Assembly: GCF_024679245.1 (NCBI RefSeq)
Contig: NC_090174.1
Span: forward strand, 46,932,188-46,996,187
Origin: Pseudorasbora parva
Taxonomy: Eukaryota > Chordata > Actinopteri > Cypriniformes > Gobionidae
Reading direction: 5' to 3'
Length of the DNA stretch: 64,000 nt
Part shown: one piece after another, positions 49,572-63,897 of the stretch
Position numbering within the stretch: position 1 is the first letter of the stretch
Layout: each line of letters starts with the position of its first letter
Position numbers and translations under genes: made by a program
Notes under the pieces: model-generated
Databases searched by the model: none
Told to the model about the DNA's origin: nothing
What the model saw: only the letters and a program-made list of their open reading frames with translations

Positions 49572-51783
49572 TTCTCATCTAGGGCTGAACGATTAATTGC
49601 ATTTGTGATAATAACGCGATATGATAAAGCACGATTTTGTAACCTCAAAGGCTGCGATTGCTGTCTTGTAACGTGACATGCGAGCAGTCTGTAGAAGAAG
49701 CATCAACTTGGCACGTTATGCCTACAGGCCTGGCTTACAGGCAAGAATAGTTTGAGTTTAATCGATCCAATATTGTGTTGGTTATACCATACAAAACGCT
49801 TAAAGTGTGACAGTGTGCCGGTATTTTCCTTACAAATGCTCAAGTCTTCATTTATGTTGTTTGGAACTTACTGAGAGAAGGCTTTCAGTTTCCAATGCTT
49901 GTGCCACGCTTTGTGAACAGGGCTCATGCATGCGTCTGTGTGCATCTCAAAATGCGTTTACGACGCAAAATGATTGTAAACACAGTCAGTAATGTCTCGA
50001 GGGATTAAACAGACAGGACAAACCACATCTTATATTTTTTAAAAGATATGTCCATTAGTGTGAATCTCCTGCTATGATGTCATTATTAATAATCAAACGA
50101 TAGTAAAAATTTAAAAATCACTCACAGCTCTTGAATAGAAACATTCAGATACTCTTAAATACTTAACCACTTCAGCTCTGCACCCCCTCTTGGACCCACC
50201 GGTGGGTCCAAAATTGCATCATCATAATCTTTAAAAAAAATCTATAACTCGCGCACCACAAAACTAGACATATATGGTATCATTTGAAAGATGAGAACCT
50301 CAGCTTTCTTAATAACCCAATAACTTCTGCATATATAATACATAGAAGAAAATAATACTGTCTGAATTCGAGCCCCCCGCAAAGACCACCCCTTGAGAAA
50401 ATCATGCAAATTATATAAAATTTAATATTTTTATCACACAAACACACCTAAAAAAGACAAGTCATATATCAAATGAAAGCTATCGGCCTCAGGAATATCG
50501 CTGAACAGTTAATTTCACCGATCCAATAATTTACAGTAAATGTATTATCAAAAGAATCACAAAGATGGAAATGACTCCTTTGAACAAGCAAACACATGAG
50601 TCATATTCCTGTTCGGATCACAAACTCGTTGTAAAGCTACTAGCCTCAAACCCCATATCAGCTTGTTCCTTAGGTTGTTTGCTTCAAAATGAGACTATTT
50701 TTTACATGTCTGTGAGCAAGTATGACCAAATGACACTGTAAAATGTCACCGATGTCCAGATCAAAACGTGATGCAGACAAATACTCTTATTATTGCTAGT
50801 TTTGATTGTCGGTGTTAGCCACGATTTTTGATGATGTCATCACATATTGCATCATGCTACAGAAAAGCTGAGAATCTCAGCTCTTTATAGACATGTGGAT
50901 CATGATTCTAGACCAATCAAAGCCTGAGTTATCCCTTTACAAAGTTGAAGAGGCGGAGCCTTCTTTTCGATTTCCTAGTGGCCAGTTTATGTCAATGGAG
51001 ATGAGTTAGACACTTTGGTCAGATAAATCTCAATAACTTGTATTTGCAAGGAGATATCAAGAAAATAATTTTTTCCCCTGTTTAGTGCCAATTTATAGAA
51101 TCAACAGAAACTTCCAAAAAGCTTGGATCCCAAAATGAAAAAAAAAGATATCGATTTTTAAACAACAAATTAATAAAAAATAAATCAAAATATTTTGTAT
51201 CTATGTTTATCATAAGATTGTGAATAGATACAATATAATATATGCAATATTCCACCACTGTGCTACGATTTAGAGTTTTTCCGTAAAATGAGACCATTTT
51301 TATCAATTTACTCCAATGTATGTGGGTAGGGTGCTCTTTTAAATTCAGATATTCCTAATTCTCAAAAAAATGCAAAATGTGCTGCGGAGCTGAAGTGGTT
51401 AAAACACTCTTTATTCATTGCTTGTAATATGTTTTTTGTTCCTCTTCATTTATTTATTTGCTTTTATGTTTTGAAGCTTTGTTAGTTTATATATTTAAAA
51501 TTCTTAACATACAATTGTTTTAATTAAATTTGTGTAATTATTTTAAAAAGTACTTATAACAATAATGATAATTTTTTTTAGAGTTTTATTAATAAGAGCA
51601 ATACATAAGAAAAAAACGTTCTTGCAAGAATTTTGTAATCGGATCGTGAGGTGCCTAAAGATTCCCACCATTAATATACAATGATTTATTGCTCATCTTT
51701 GTTGAATAATACAGAAGATAAAGAGCTTAAAAAATAATCGCATATTAAATTATTTTCCAAAATCGTTCAGCCCTATTCTCGTC
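49572..51783. mobile_element. Non-autonomous hAT carrying a TTAA element
   Basis: The body is 49580-51775 with termini TAGGGCTGAACGATT and its inverse (the right end reads AATCGTTCAGCCCTA, perfect over 15 bp). The 8-bp duplications are TTCTCATC and TTCTCGTC (one mismatch). Without the nested element it is about 960 bp. Non-coding. Confidence 0.9.
50163..51402. mobile_element. TTAA-target element nested in a hAT
   Basis: The body is 50167-51398 (1232 bp) between TTAA sites, with termini CCACTTCAGCTCTGCA and the inverse of CCACTTCAGCTCCGCA (one mismatch). No transposase frame. It is younger than the surrounding hAT. Confidence 0.88.
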
Positions 51784-52087
51784 TGTCTTTTCTCTTCTTC
51801 TTGCTTGTTGTCGGGCCTCATCTAGTCTCTTTCTTTGTCTCACATGTTTCTTCTCATCTCGTCTCGTCTCACCTCTTAATTTCACTCATCTTCATTTGAT
51901 CTTGTCTTTCTCTGTTATCTTGTCTCTTTCTCCTTGTCTCATCTCTCCCTTTTCTCATCTCGTCTCGACTCTCTTCTTTATTTGTACACTCCTGTCTCAT
52001 ATCTCTATCTGAGGTCCTGCGGCCACTGGAGTGTCTTTCCCACAGAGCAGTGTGGTCAATGTCAACCAATACATGATCAATAAGGAC
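51784..52087. other. TCTC-rich spacer
   Basis: Irregular pyrimidine-rich DNA built on CTCATCTCGTCTCG-like words. It is non-coding; the minus-strand Glu/Arg-rich frame is compositional. Confidence 0.6.
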
Positions 52088-52125
52088 ATGTAGCTCTCTG
52101 TCTCTCTCTCTCTCTCTCTCTCACA

Positions 52126-52215
<90 letters not shown>
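52088..52215. repeat. (TC)n(AC)n compound microsatellite
   Basis: About 26 bases of TC, then about 90 bases of AC. Frames on both strands are artefacts. Confidence 0.97.
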
Positions 52216-54339
<2,124 letters not shown>

Positions 54340-54516
54340 ATTTACATTTTACATTTACATTTATGCATTTGGCAGACGCTTTTATCCAAAGCGACTTACA
54401 CTGCATTCAATGTACACATTTTCACATAATAGTCAGTACTTGCTTTCCCTGGGAATCGAACCCATGACCTTGGCGTTGCTAGCGCCACGCTCTACTGGTT
54501 GAGCTACAGGAAAGCT
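54340..54516 (-). mobile_element. tRNA-derived SINE with L2-like tail
   Basis: On the minus strand the head has an A-box-like TAGCTCAACCAGTAGAG (54506-54490) and a perfect B box GGTTCGATTCC (54462-54452), the internal RNA polymerase III promoter. The body then runs to a tail containing GCTTTGGATAAAAGCGTCTG and ATGTAA-type repeats. The same tail ends the L2 LINE at about 27134-27185, so reverse transcription by L2 machinery is the natural reading. A TTA microsatellite abuts the head. Confidence 0.85.
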
Positions 54517-54630
<114 letters not shown>

Positions 54631-54730
54631 ATTATTTTAAGATTATTGGGTCAAATCACCTTTAAACACAGCTTCTCACTTATAGCCGATTAAGAATAGC
54701 ACCTAATGGACTGGATAGATATTAGTTATT

Positions 54731-55035
<305 letters not shown>

Positions 55036-56255
55036 TGTCAAACGAGCAACAATACTTTGTTGCACTCGCACCATGCATCATGTCTGATTTAGCTTCAGAA
55101 GTTAACCCTCGCTGGTAGATGCTCTGACTGTGCATGTTTTTTCAGTTGGTGGCTATAATTTATGACTGTGAAACACAGTAATTTAATTATATGCATTTAT
55201 GGTGAAATTTCTAAATTTTCCTGTCAATCCATGCTTATTTTTTAATGCAAATAATGCGCTGTCACTTTAATTTAGCGAGTGCCACTCAGCAAAAATTGAC
55301 TTAGTGCATGAACAATCTCTGCGATGCTGCAGACACACCGCTCCTGGAAAGCATTGCCGGACTGCATCTGTGTGCAGTGTGAACGCTCTAACCTGTTAAT
55401 AAGAGTACTGAAAACAATGCACTGCATACGCATTGCAAACGCCCTGCAAATGGAGTATATGTGAATCTGGCATTAGACTTCAATTCAAATCCAATACATT
55501 GGTTTTGCAAATGTTAAAGCCACCATGAAATCAAGATGGAACCCTATCATGCTATTATAGAACGTTTTATGGAGTCTTTATTATAAACATTTTTCCATGC
55601 AATTTATTTATTTATTTTAGGGCTATGCAATAAGACATGTTTCAATCTCTCCCCTTCAGCAAAGTGTCACTCTCATGAAACTATCATTCATTTCTGTCAT
55701 GACAACTCTTGGAGAGATTGGCGTGGTAATGGATATGGCAATGGTATTGTATTTGGTATTGTTGGAATAGAAAGCTGCAGAGCAAGCGAGACCTGCTAAT
55801 GCCAATACGGTAACAGACATGCTGCTGTGAGCATGTAAGAAATGCTACTGCTGCACAGGAAATAACTGTAATGAATATCTATACAGGTGGAGCTGGGGAA
55901 GATGGAGGGTTTCATAAAGCGCACTGCAGACTGTTAACAGAAACATTACCAGTATTTAAATGTTAAGCCGCATCTCACTGGTCGCTGACACAACAGCAAC
56001 TGCACCATGTAGATAATGATGTGATCTCTACCATATTGAGTTAAGGACCTATCAGCCTGCACTATCTAGAATTTCATGACAGAACTTGGTATTTAGAGTT
56101 TCCAGTGCTTACTTTTATGTTCTATTTGTCAATTCCTGATGGACAAAATTAAGTCCCTAATTTTTTTTCCACTTGTGTGTGTGTGTGTATATATACAAAA
56201 TAATAATAATAATCTGTCAGTTTCATGGCAATTTTAAGGCTGTTCAAGTATGGGG
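55036..56255. other. No gene seen; partial dispersed repeat near 55516
   Basis: GTTAAAGCCACCATGAAATC near 55516 matches the segment near 29008. Otherwise no recognisable feature. Confidence 0.4.
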
Positions 56256-56500
56256 CCAGTTGTGGCCTAATGATTAGAGAGTTGGACTTGTGGGTAAGGG
56301 GGAGTGAATGAACACGCTCTGAGGTACCCTTGATCAAAGCATCTATCGCTCCCTGGGCGACGCAGCAAAAAAATGGCTGCCCACTGATGTGGGTGTGTGT
56401 TCACAGTGTGTGTTCAATACTCACTGTGTGTGCACTTGAATTGGTGAAATGCAGAGCACAAATTCCGAGTATGGCTCACCATACTTGGCAACACACCTCA
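56256..56500 (+). mobile_element. tRNA-derived SINE, B box deleted
   Basis: The head GTTGTGGCCTAATGATTAGA and GAGAGTTGGACTTG is A-box-like. The body has CTGAGGTACCCTTGATCAAA, GGCTGCCCACTG and TGCAGAGCACAAATTC, ending near ACCATACTTGG. This is the layout of DANA/V-SINE-type cyprinid SINEs. The B-box segment expected after GACTTG is missing, so this copy cannot be transcribed by RNA polymerase III from its own promoter. Confidence 0.7.
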
Positions 56501-56884
56501 AACCATTAGTTCACCAAGCACTTTAGCGTATATATTTCTAGCGTATATCATTTTCTCAGCTTTATTAGAGCTTTTCCTTACACAGCCTGTTGGTTTCCTG
56601 TTGAGTCAAATAGTTTACAGGGCACTGCCCAATCCTTAAATTACAGCCTCTGTGCAAAGCCTACAATGTGTCAGGTTCATAAAACAATCTGTGCTGAAAT
56701 GTGCCACGCAAACCACTGAAGAATGGCTCCGGGTTAAATGCAACTTGAGCTCTATCAACAGCATCTGTGGCACGCTGTCGATTACCACAGAAAATCGTTT
56801 TGAGTCATATCTCGGTGTAAAAACAAACAAACAACAAAAAATATCACTTAATATTTAGCACTTAAGAACATTCTCTTTTGTGAT

Positions 56885-56936
56885 AAATGTGTTTTATGTC
56901 TCTCTCTCTCTCTCTTTCTTTCTCTCTCTTTCTCAG
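56885..56936 (+). repeat. Pyrimidine tract leading into a splice-acceptor-like CAG
   Basis: A CT-rich run of about 35 bases ending in TTTCTCAG at 56936. It is either a short microsatellite or the polypyrimidine tract of the candidate exon that follows. Confidence 0.6.
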
Positions 56937-57032
56937 AAATAAAAAAACAGACATGTCTTCTCACCATGAAGATGCCCAAGCAAGGGTTTAGAAGACCATG
57001 TGGAAAGGGAGTCTGCGGTTACGGTGACAGCG
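56937..57032 (+). CDS. Candidate host exon, possibly with a start codon
   Basis: The 96-bp block lies between a strong acceptor (pyrimidine tract plus CAG) and a consensus donor GTGAGT at 57033. An ATG at 56966 opens a frame of 22 codons to the donor (KMPKQGFRRPCGKGVCGYGD), leaving one base in the split codon; the frame also stays open upstream to the acceptor. The peptide is basic with two cysteines. I do not recognise the gene. No sequence of any repeat in this window overlaps it. It may be a 5' coding exon of a large gene, a non-coding RNA exon, or chance. Confidence 0.3.
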
Positions 57033-57401
57033 GTGAGTACAAAAACAGTTATACAGCTTAATTTATTGGATGAAATATAGTCTATCTAGAAGGATAGGAA
57101 TGTGTTAGGAGAAAAAAGGTGTTGATTACAAGCTGTAAAAAGTGCGTGATGAGGATGACAAATGTTAGACTGATATGTCAGATAAAAAAAAAAGTGAGTT
57201 CTTCTTTGTGAACAAGTCTGGCGCTTTTCTTAGTTAAACTCAAAGGGTTTAGATCAGAGTTCCTGAAATAGCTGACTGCAGTTTGGTTCTAGAGCCTGAC
57301 TTGATTCCAACCGGAATTTGCACTTCTGAATTTTACCCTTTAATAAAAACATAATAAAACATCTGATCTTACCTATTAAAATTCATATTCAATTGAATAC
57401 C
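57033..57401. other. No gene seen
   Basis: Would be intron if the upstream exon is real. Nothing recognisable. Confidence 0.4.
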
Positions 57402-58376
57402 CCTGAGATAGTAGCCTGACAAGCCAGACCCACATCAAGATGGTTGATGTTCTGGAAACTCACCATTGACAGGGCTCAATCCGAGGGGCGGGATAAACGG
57501 TTGTCCTTCAAACTCCCTCTGCACGCAATTGGATATCGCTACAACCAACCAGAGCAACGTGTATTGGAGCTAGTTGACAGATGAAACTTTCTCTGTATCC
57601 GGTCGGCAAAACTCTGAACACATCTTCCCTTTTTCAGAATGACTTCCGTGCCGTTCTTTGTTCTTTTCTCAAAGAAAAGCTTAACTCAGAGTCTTCCAGA
57701 GTCACGGTCAAAGCTGATTCGAAAAACCGCCGTTCGCCAGTTTCTGTGTTTACTAGTAGCACTCAAACGCAACTCTGCCATCATTATGTTAAGCCCCACC
57801 CACTGACTCTATACACAATGTGATTAGCCTGACCAGAGTTTGGTTTTTAAAGCTACACTGTGTGATATTTTCCCCCATCTAGTGGTGAAAAGGTACATGA
57901 CCATGCAGTGAATAATAGTTTCTGTTCCTCTCAATTCCTACGGTGGCCGATTTAGTCCAAGATTAACATGGCAATCCCCCTCTTCACATTCGACACGGTG
58001 CCATTGAATGTTAAAACGCGAAAGGCGAAGCTTGAATTTATGGGTATGTCCCGCTTTAATGTAGGCTAAGGCTAATGTACTTTCAAGATGGATGGGCAAC
58101 ATGGCGACCAGCATTCGAACCCCTCACCCGTATGTATTTTCAATGGCATATTATAAACTTACGAGAATACTTTATTACTTGAAAGCAGTAAATATACATT
58201 AATGAGCACATATATTTTTGAAAGAACTAAGTGTTCTTAGCTAAGAATAAACTAAAAAAGTTACACAGTGTAGCTTTAAGGCTCAGAACGGTATAGAGAG
58301 TTGCTAGACGACACTCGCGACAAATTAGATTTGCTGCCGTTAGGGTGCGTCTAGATTTCTAGGCTACCTGATATAG
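57402..58376 (+). mobile_element. Element with 10-bp target duplications (copy 2), interrupted
   Basis: The body is 57412-58366, starting TAGCCTGACAAGCCAGACCC and ending GATTTCTAGGCTA. Flanks are CCTGAGATAG and CCTGATATAG (9 of 10). Removing the nested TTAA MITE leaves 526 bp against 528 bp for copy 1 at 39981-40508. The plus frame at 57581-57823 corresponds to an open frame of unrelated reading in copy 1 and is not a gene. Confidence 0.87.
57847..58279. mobile_element. TTAA MITE nested in the 9-10-bp-duplication element
   Basis: The body is 57851-58275 (425 bp) between TTAA sites, with termini AGCTACACTGTGTGA and the inverse of AGCTACACTGTGTAA. The copy at 39981-40508 lacks it. Confidence 0.9.
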
Positions 58377-59076
58377 ATCTTTTCTTTCAATTTTTTTTTT
58401 AATGCAGATATACTGGTAACTGTATGCACATGACTGGCTAATATGTGTGTGTTACATAAAATGTCATAGATTAAATCTGTTTTATATATGGTCGCTATTT
58501 GTTCAAGTCAACAATGTGTGATTAATCGTGCTGAATTAATAACAATATTTCCTTACACATTAGGGCTGAACAATATATCGTTATCGTATCTATTTCTAAA
58601 TATGAACTTTCAAGATATTAATATCGAAAAAAGAAACGATATAGACGATATAGATTTCCCCTCTCTGCGATCGCCCTGCATACAACTCTGGCAGTCACAA
58701 CAAACATCAGTTTTACGAGTGCCCTTGAATACACCGCTAAAGCCGGCGAGCACACACTACCAGGGACGTGGGAACTATATTGTGGGGGGGGGACATTTCC
58801 ATGGTGACGCGTCATTGCTTGTCACGTGACACACCGCAGCAGCAACAGCGCTGAATGAATGATGATCTGCTTTTGTCATTTTTCCTTTTTTATTCAGAAT
58901 ATTCACAAATGTGTTAGAAATGGCATGAAATATCTGATATTGCGATTGTCAAATACATGCAAGTTTAAACACCTTTATAACGATCGCGTTAGTTGAGCTG
59001 TATGGGCGCCGCCGTGTTAGTTTGTGCCGCAGACTCAGTTCAGAGAATCGGACCTGTTGGATTTACAACCTCTATG

Positions 59077-59524
59077 TTAAAGGGGTACTTCAGCGCTGGG
59101 AAGATGAATCTGTATTTAAACTGGGTCATCAATGCAGTAGAAATGTGAAATTATTTTTGAATTTGGTGCCTTCTAGACTGAGAAAAGACAGAAAATGTAT
59201 TTTTGTCCCATGGGGATGAAAGACTACAATTCCCATCCCCCATGCGCAGGTAATCGCCCGTGTAATCGCCCATCCCCCATGCGCAGATTCAAAACATGCG
59301 GAAATAGCTCCCTCTGCTGGCTGTAGTCTTTAGCCTTTGGGCAAGCATTCCTCCTATGATGCAAAAATCGTCATTTTGCATCTTAGGAGGAATTTTTCCA
59401 GAAATAAAATGCATAAATCTCTCGTCTCAGGGAGATATGAGGGGGGAAAGCACAATAATTTGAATATTCTCCAGGGTTTCTACTGATACAAAGCCATATG
59501 CTAATCGCTGAAGTAACCCTTTAA
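59077..59524. mobile_element. TTAA MITE nested in a hAT
   Basis: The body is 59081-59520 (440 bp) between TTAA sites, with termini AGGGGTACTTCAGCG and the inverse of AGGGTTACTTCAGCG. An internal segment CCCATCCCCCATGCGCAG is duplicated near 59230 and 59270. Confidence 0.9.
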
Positions 59525-59740
59525 CAACATGTGAATTCATCCATTTCTCCCGAAATACTTAAAAGTAAGTGCCTGGTGAATGGGGAATAGAATAGAGTAG
59601 GCTAAACATTGAAGTTACACAATGTGTATCTGATATGAATAAAACGTGTCGAATTATAATGGAAATGATTATTATTACCTCTTCCATAGACATCAGGGTG
59701 TATTTTACAAACTCTAAATGTATTGTTTTTTTTAGTACTT

Positions 59741-60654
59741 ATGTGAATTTATATGTTTCACATAAGTACTAAAAATAAAAATAAAATACAATACAAAATT
59801 AGAGTACATTTACAATACATTCAGATGAGGTCAGACAGGAATCTCCATGGACTATGATGTTTGTGGATGACATTGTGATCTGTAGTGAGAGCAGGGAGCA
59901 GGTGGAGGAAAGTCTAGAGAGGTGGAGGTTTGCTCTGGAGAGGAGAGGAATGAAGGTTAGTCACAGCAAGACAGAATACATGTGTGTGTATGAGAGGGAA
60001 CCAAGTGGAACAGTGAGGTTACAGGGAGAAGAGCTAAAGAAGCTGGAGGATTTTAAGTACTTAGGGTTAACAGTCCAGAGCAATGGGGAGTGTGGAAAAG
60101 AGGTGAAGAAGCGTGTGCAGGCAGGTTGGACTGGGTGGAGAAAAGTGTCAGGTCTGTTGTGTGATAAAAGTGTACCAGCAAGAATGAAAGGAAAGGTGTA
60201 CAGGACAGTAGTGAGACCAGCGATGTTGTATGGTTTGACAGTTGCACTGAGGAAAAGACAGGAGGAAGAGCTAGAGGTAGCAGAGCTGAAGATGTTGAGG
60301 TTGTCTTTGGGAGTGATGAGGATGGATAGGATCAGGAATGAGTACATCAGAGGGACAGCACATATGAGATGTTTTGGAGACAAAGTTAGAGAGGCCAGGT
60401 TGAGATGGTTTGGACATGTTCAGAGGAGGGAGAGTGAATACATCCGTAAAAGGATACTGAGGTTAGAGCTGCCAGACAGGAGGTCAAGAAGAAGACCAAA
60501 GAGGAGGTTTATGGATGTAGTGAAGGAGGACATGAAGGTATTCGGACTGAGAGAAGAGGATACAGAGGAAAGAAATAGATGGTGGCAGATGATTCGCTGT
60601 GGCGACCCTGAAAAGAACAGCCGAAAGAAGAAGAAGATGTGAATTTATATGTTT
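59741..60654 (+). mobile_element. 5'-truncated RTE-type LINE with 18-bp target duplication
   Basis: The insertion 59759-60636 is flanked by exact 18-bp copies of ATGTGAATTTATATGTTT (59741-59758 and 60637-60654). LINE-derived DNA starts near 59824. The preceding 60-70 bp largely resembles an inverted copy of the target just upstream. The 3' end is the short AAGAAGAAG-type end usual for RTE elements, with no long tail. Confidence 0.88.
59824..60642 (+). pseudogene. C-terminal part of an RTE-type reverse transcriptase
   Basis: One uninterrupted frame runs from DEVRQESPWTMMFVDDIVI to the stop at 60642. The catalytic box reads FVDD (59860-59871; FADD is common in the group). Downstream are the thumb-like segments KLEDFKYLGLTVQSNG, KVYRTVVRPAMLYG and LRWFGHVQRRE, and the C-terminal RWWQMIRCGDPEKNSRKKKK typical of RTE-like LINEs. 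About three quarters of the protein, including the endonuclease and the fingers of the reverse transcriptase, is missing through 5' truncation. The open frame shows the insertion has taken few mutations since. Confidence 0.85.
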
Positions 60655-61029
60655 GAAACCTAAAATAAACCGTATGTGGTTGAAAACACTGAAAAGTTGT
60701 GATATATGATAGCTCTGAGTGCACCATTCTCTGGCTAAATTCAACATTCAACATTTGAATTTAGCAGTTGATCGTGATGCATTTGATCATTCGCTCCAGA
60801 GACCAGCCTAGACTGATTACACCTGTATGATCGTACATGCGAAAGGCTTTAGAAACAATACATTTCTGACACACATTTTTGAAATGTAGGCATAAATCTT
60901 TTAATTTTTCTGAGAAATGCTTGGTTTTCACCGAACACGTAGTCATATCGTATTGTATTGATATCGAGATATCTGGCATGAAAATCGAGATATGAAATTT
61001 TGTCCATATCGTGCAGCCCTATTACACAT

Positions 61030-63427
61030 TGTAACAGGAAAATGTCACAATGGGTAAATCATAGTGCGGAATGCAATTGAAGATGATATGTGTATGCATT
61101 ATAAGTCAATTATTTATAATTCTTTCTTTATTTTTGTCCTCTGTTTCTTTCCTTTTGTTCTTATACCACCAATTCCCTTCCTCATGGTGGTTTTACTTAG
61201 AGGATCTGCAATCGTAAATGGGCTCAGAGACAGAAGCAAATGAGCTCTGGTTTCAGAGCTCATTAATTTAAAATGGAATACTTTTCCTGCAAGTTGGAGT
61301 AGTTTTTCTGCAAGAAACCCACAGTGATCAGAGTAATGAGGTTTACTGGGGATTGTGGTGAGATGGGGGCTACTTTCTCCGTCAGAGCTCTTATATTAGT
61401 ACAGGTGTAGCGTTGTTGTTTTGCACTGCTTCGAGTGTGAAAATCGTGTCCAAGAATGATTTGAACCAAGGCGTTTTAGTATTGTGGGCGGTGCTGCCAT
61501 GTTCACTTTATTTTAGTGTCTAGATATTTACTAAGCTGGCCCACGTATGAAGAACCTTTCAATCAGTGGACATTACGCTAATGAGAGCTGACTGGAATTG
61601 TACTGCTGCTGCTGATAGGAAAAAAAAGACGACATCTGTTTTGTCCAACATTATTGCATTGCTAGATTTTCGAAGGGATAAAACCAATCAGTTAAGCAGT
61701 CCACCTGGGTGAAATTCTCAGAGGGCGGAGCTGCGAGGCTGGACAGATTTTATACCCCATATAGCAGAAGAAATAAAGTGTGTAGCGCTGCTATAACTCC
61801 TGATCCTCTCTTGGATCATAAGAAGATCACCGTTGATTATGCATTATGCGGTGCAATAAAACCTCCTTTTGGCATTTTAATGCAAAATTCCTACAGACCA
61901 AAATAAGCTATGATGGTGAGAAGGCAGATATGGGTGTTTTGTCTCCAGTATTCATCTCGTTAAACAGGAAGTATCAGAATGAATATAAAGAGTCTTGGGA
62001 GTAATGTTTTTCTAGTCAAGGGCAAAAAGGTGTTGTGGAGCAGGCTTGTTTTTCAGACTGCTCTTGTTGATCGGAAGCATCAGCTAAGCTTGTACTGGAA
62101 GATATAGTGATGCGGGTCGTAGTTAGGGCATGCTTCACCCACGTTAGAGACACTGATAGGCCAACAACATTTTTCTATAATTTGGAATGCGAGACTAGTC
62201 AGGAGAAGCAGATGCTGTGCCTGAAGAATAATGAAGGCATTGTCATCTCCATCTGCTATACACACACTCACTGTTGAATATTATTCTGACCTGTATACTG
62301 TTGATGAATCACACACGCTGTACGGAGCTGAACTGTTCTAGAGTTCTGTTCTTAAAGCAAACTGATGAGAAACATCGCTGAAGTTAAACTCCATAAAGCA
62401 ATTAAAGACTGTCTATAGCAGGGCTCAGGCCTTGATGGGTTTGCCTCGAATGTTATAAACATTAACTAAACATAATCAGAATAGACTGTTTGGACGAATG
62501 TCTTGTTCTATGTAGGCCAGGTCTATCTAAATACAATCTAGTGTCTTATTTTTTATTGGGTACAAGACCCTTTGCCGGGATCTCGGTAGTCTCAGACGGC
62601 ACTGACCGATTGTCCACAAACTGAAGCATATTGCACACAAACTGGAAGGCACTGTCTTGATCTAGTGAGATCTAATCTGATTGGCTGGTTTTATGCAATT
62701 TCTTAGAGTAGGGCTTTTTTTCTTCTTCCGGAAAGTCAAATGTAACTGTCTGATTTAAGAATTAAATAACCACTGTTGCAAGGTTATTTATTCAATCAGC
62801 CAATCATGATAAACCCACACTATGGATATCTGGTCAAAGGTCTGGCTGCGCTGGGTCAGGTTTTCAGTAATAGATTCAATAATGTGAATGTAAAGGATAA
62901 ACTATGATGTTTTGCTCATGCTGGTGCCATGACTAATGCGTTACATGAGAAAAGAAATTCAGCTTTGGCTATAGAAGTGCAAGCCAAAATTCAGACCATC
63001 AAAGATTAAATGGGTCATGAACACGTCTAAGTGAACGGGACATTGTGATGCAGTGTGCTACAATGGACGCTTCAATGCAAAATCATCATGCACCTGTTCA
63101 GAAAGACAAATGTTCCAGTTTATATTGTTTACTTTGATTTTACTTTGGTGCTTCCCATTTACCACACCCCCTGGTTTTTTTTAATCCTTGTTTCCCTTTG
63201 TGTATATATACTCCACTGCTTCAGCTGTTTTTTTACATCTGTAATGTAACACATTTTGCAATTTGGAAAACATTTGGAAAACAATGCCATAAGATCAAAA
63301 ACAATTTAAAGCATTCATAGTTATAAATTTGACTGTTTCAAATGTTAAAATGTTGTGCACTATTGGTCCTAAAGGGCAAGTGACAGTTCTGTCAAATGGT
63401 TCGAAACTCCCTTACACTGGTCTTGGG
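61030..63427. other. No gene seen
   Basis: Unique-looking sequence. Scattered short frames (61263-61469, 61709-61906, 62080-62271, 63055-63249) lack motifs and splice context. No terminal repeats or target duplications were found. Confidence 0.4.
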
Positions 63428-63720
63428 TAGAGATGTGATGGTGGGAAATTTTCCCACCGGTTAATCGACGCATGACAACACTGGTAATACTGGTATCACT
63501 GGCGGGGGCTTTTAAATTGCTAGTAAATGTGCACAGCCCCTCAGGCATTCATAACAGTGTGGAGCAAAGCAAGTGTTTTCAAATAATTGAAAAAACTGTA
63601 TTGAATGAACTGAAAACGCACCAGTGAAAGCGCACCGTGAATGACAGTGCGTCCGTAAATTTGCACACATTGTGCAGCCATGAATGAATGACAGTGTGGC
63701 CGTGGGCATTTTCCATCGGT
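63428..63720. mobile_element. hAT-like fragment
   Basis: GATGGTGGGAAATTTTCCCACCGGTTAATCG with GGTAATACTGGTATCACTGG resembles the end of a widespread fish hAT-type element. The border and target duplication are not recoverable. Confidence 0.4.
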
Positions 63721-63897
63721 TTAGATTTAGCGCTCATTCTGCTGCGAGTTGCTTGAATGCTTGGTTCATTAGCCTATTATTCTAGACTCATGTGTATGTT
63801 TTTTTTATTGTAGGGTCTGCTAACTAACTGAACTAAATGTATTTCTATAAAAAAATCTAAATGACAGCGGGGGGCAGTGGAAAGTAATGTAACTGGT

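Larger units (their letters stand above)
58553..61029. mobile_element. Non-autonomous hAT hosting a MITE and a LINE
   Basis: The body is 58561-61021, starting TAGGGCTGAACAATATATCG and ending in the complement of TAGGGCTGCACGATATGG, flanked by exact TTACACAT at 58553-58560 and 61022-61029. Without the two nested insertions it is about 1.12 kb. Subterminal GATATAGA and ATATCGA words recur. No hAT transposase. Confidence 0.93.

Noticed and set aside
57581..57823. 80-codon frame in the 9-10-bp-duplication element, and the 66-codon frame in the other copy
   Set aside because: The two copies favour frames on different strands, which argues against a conserved protein.
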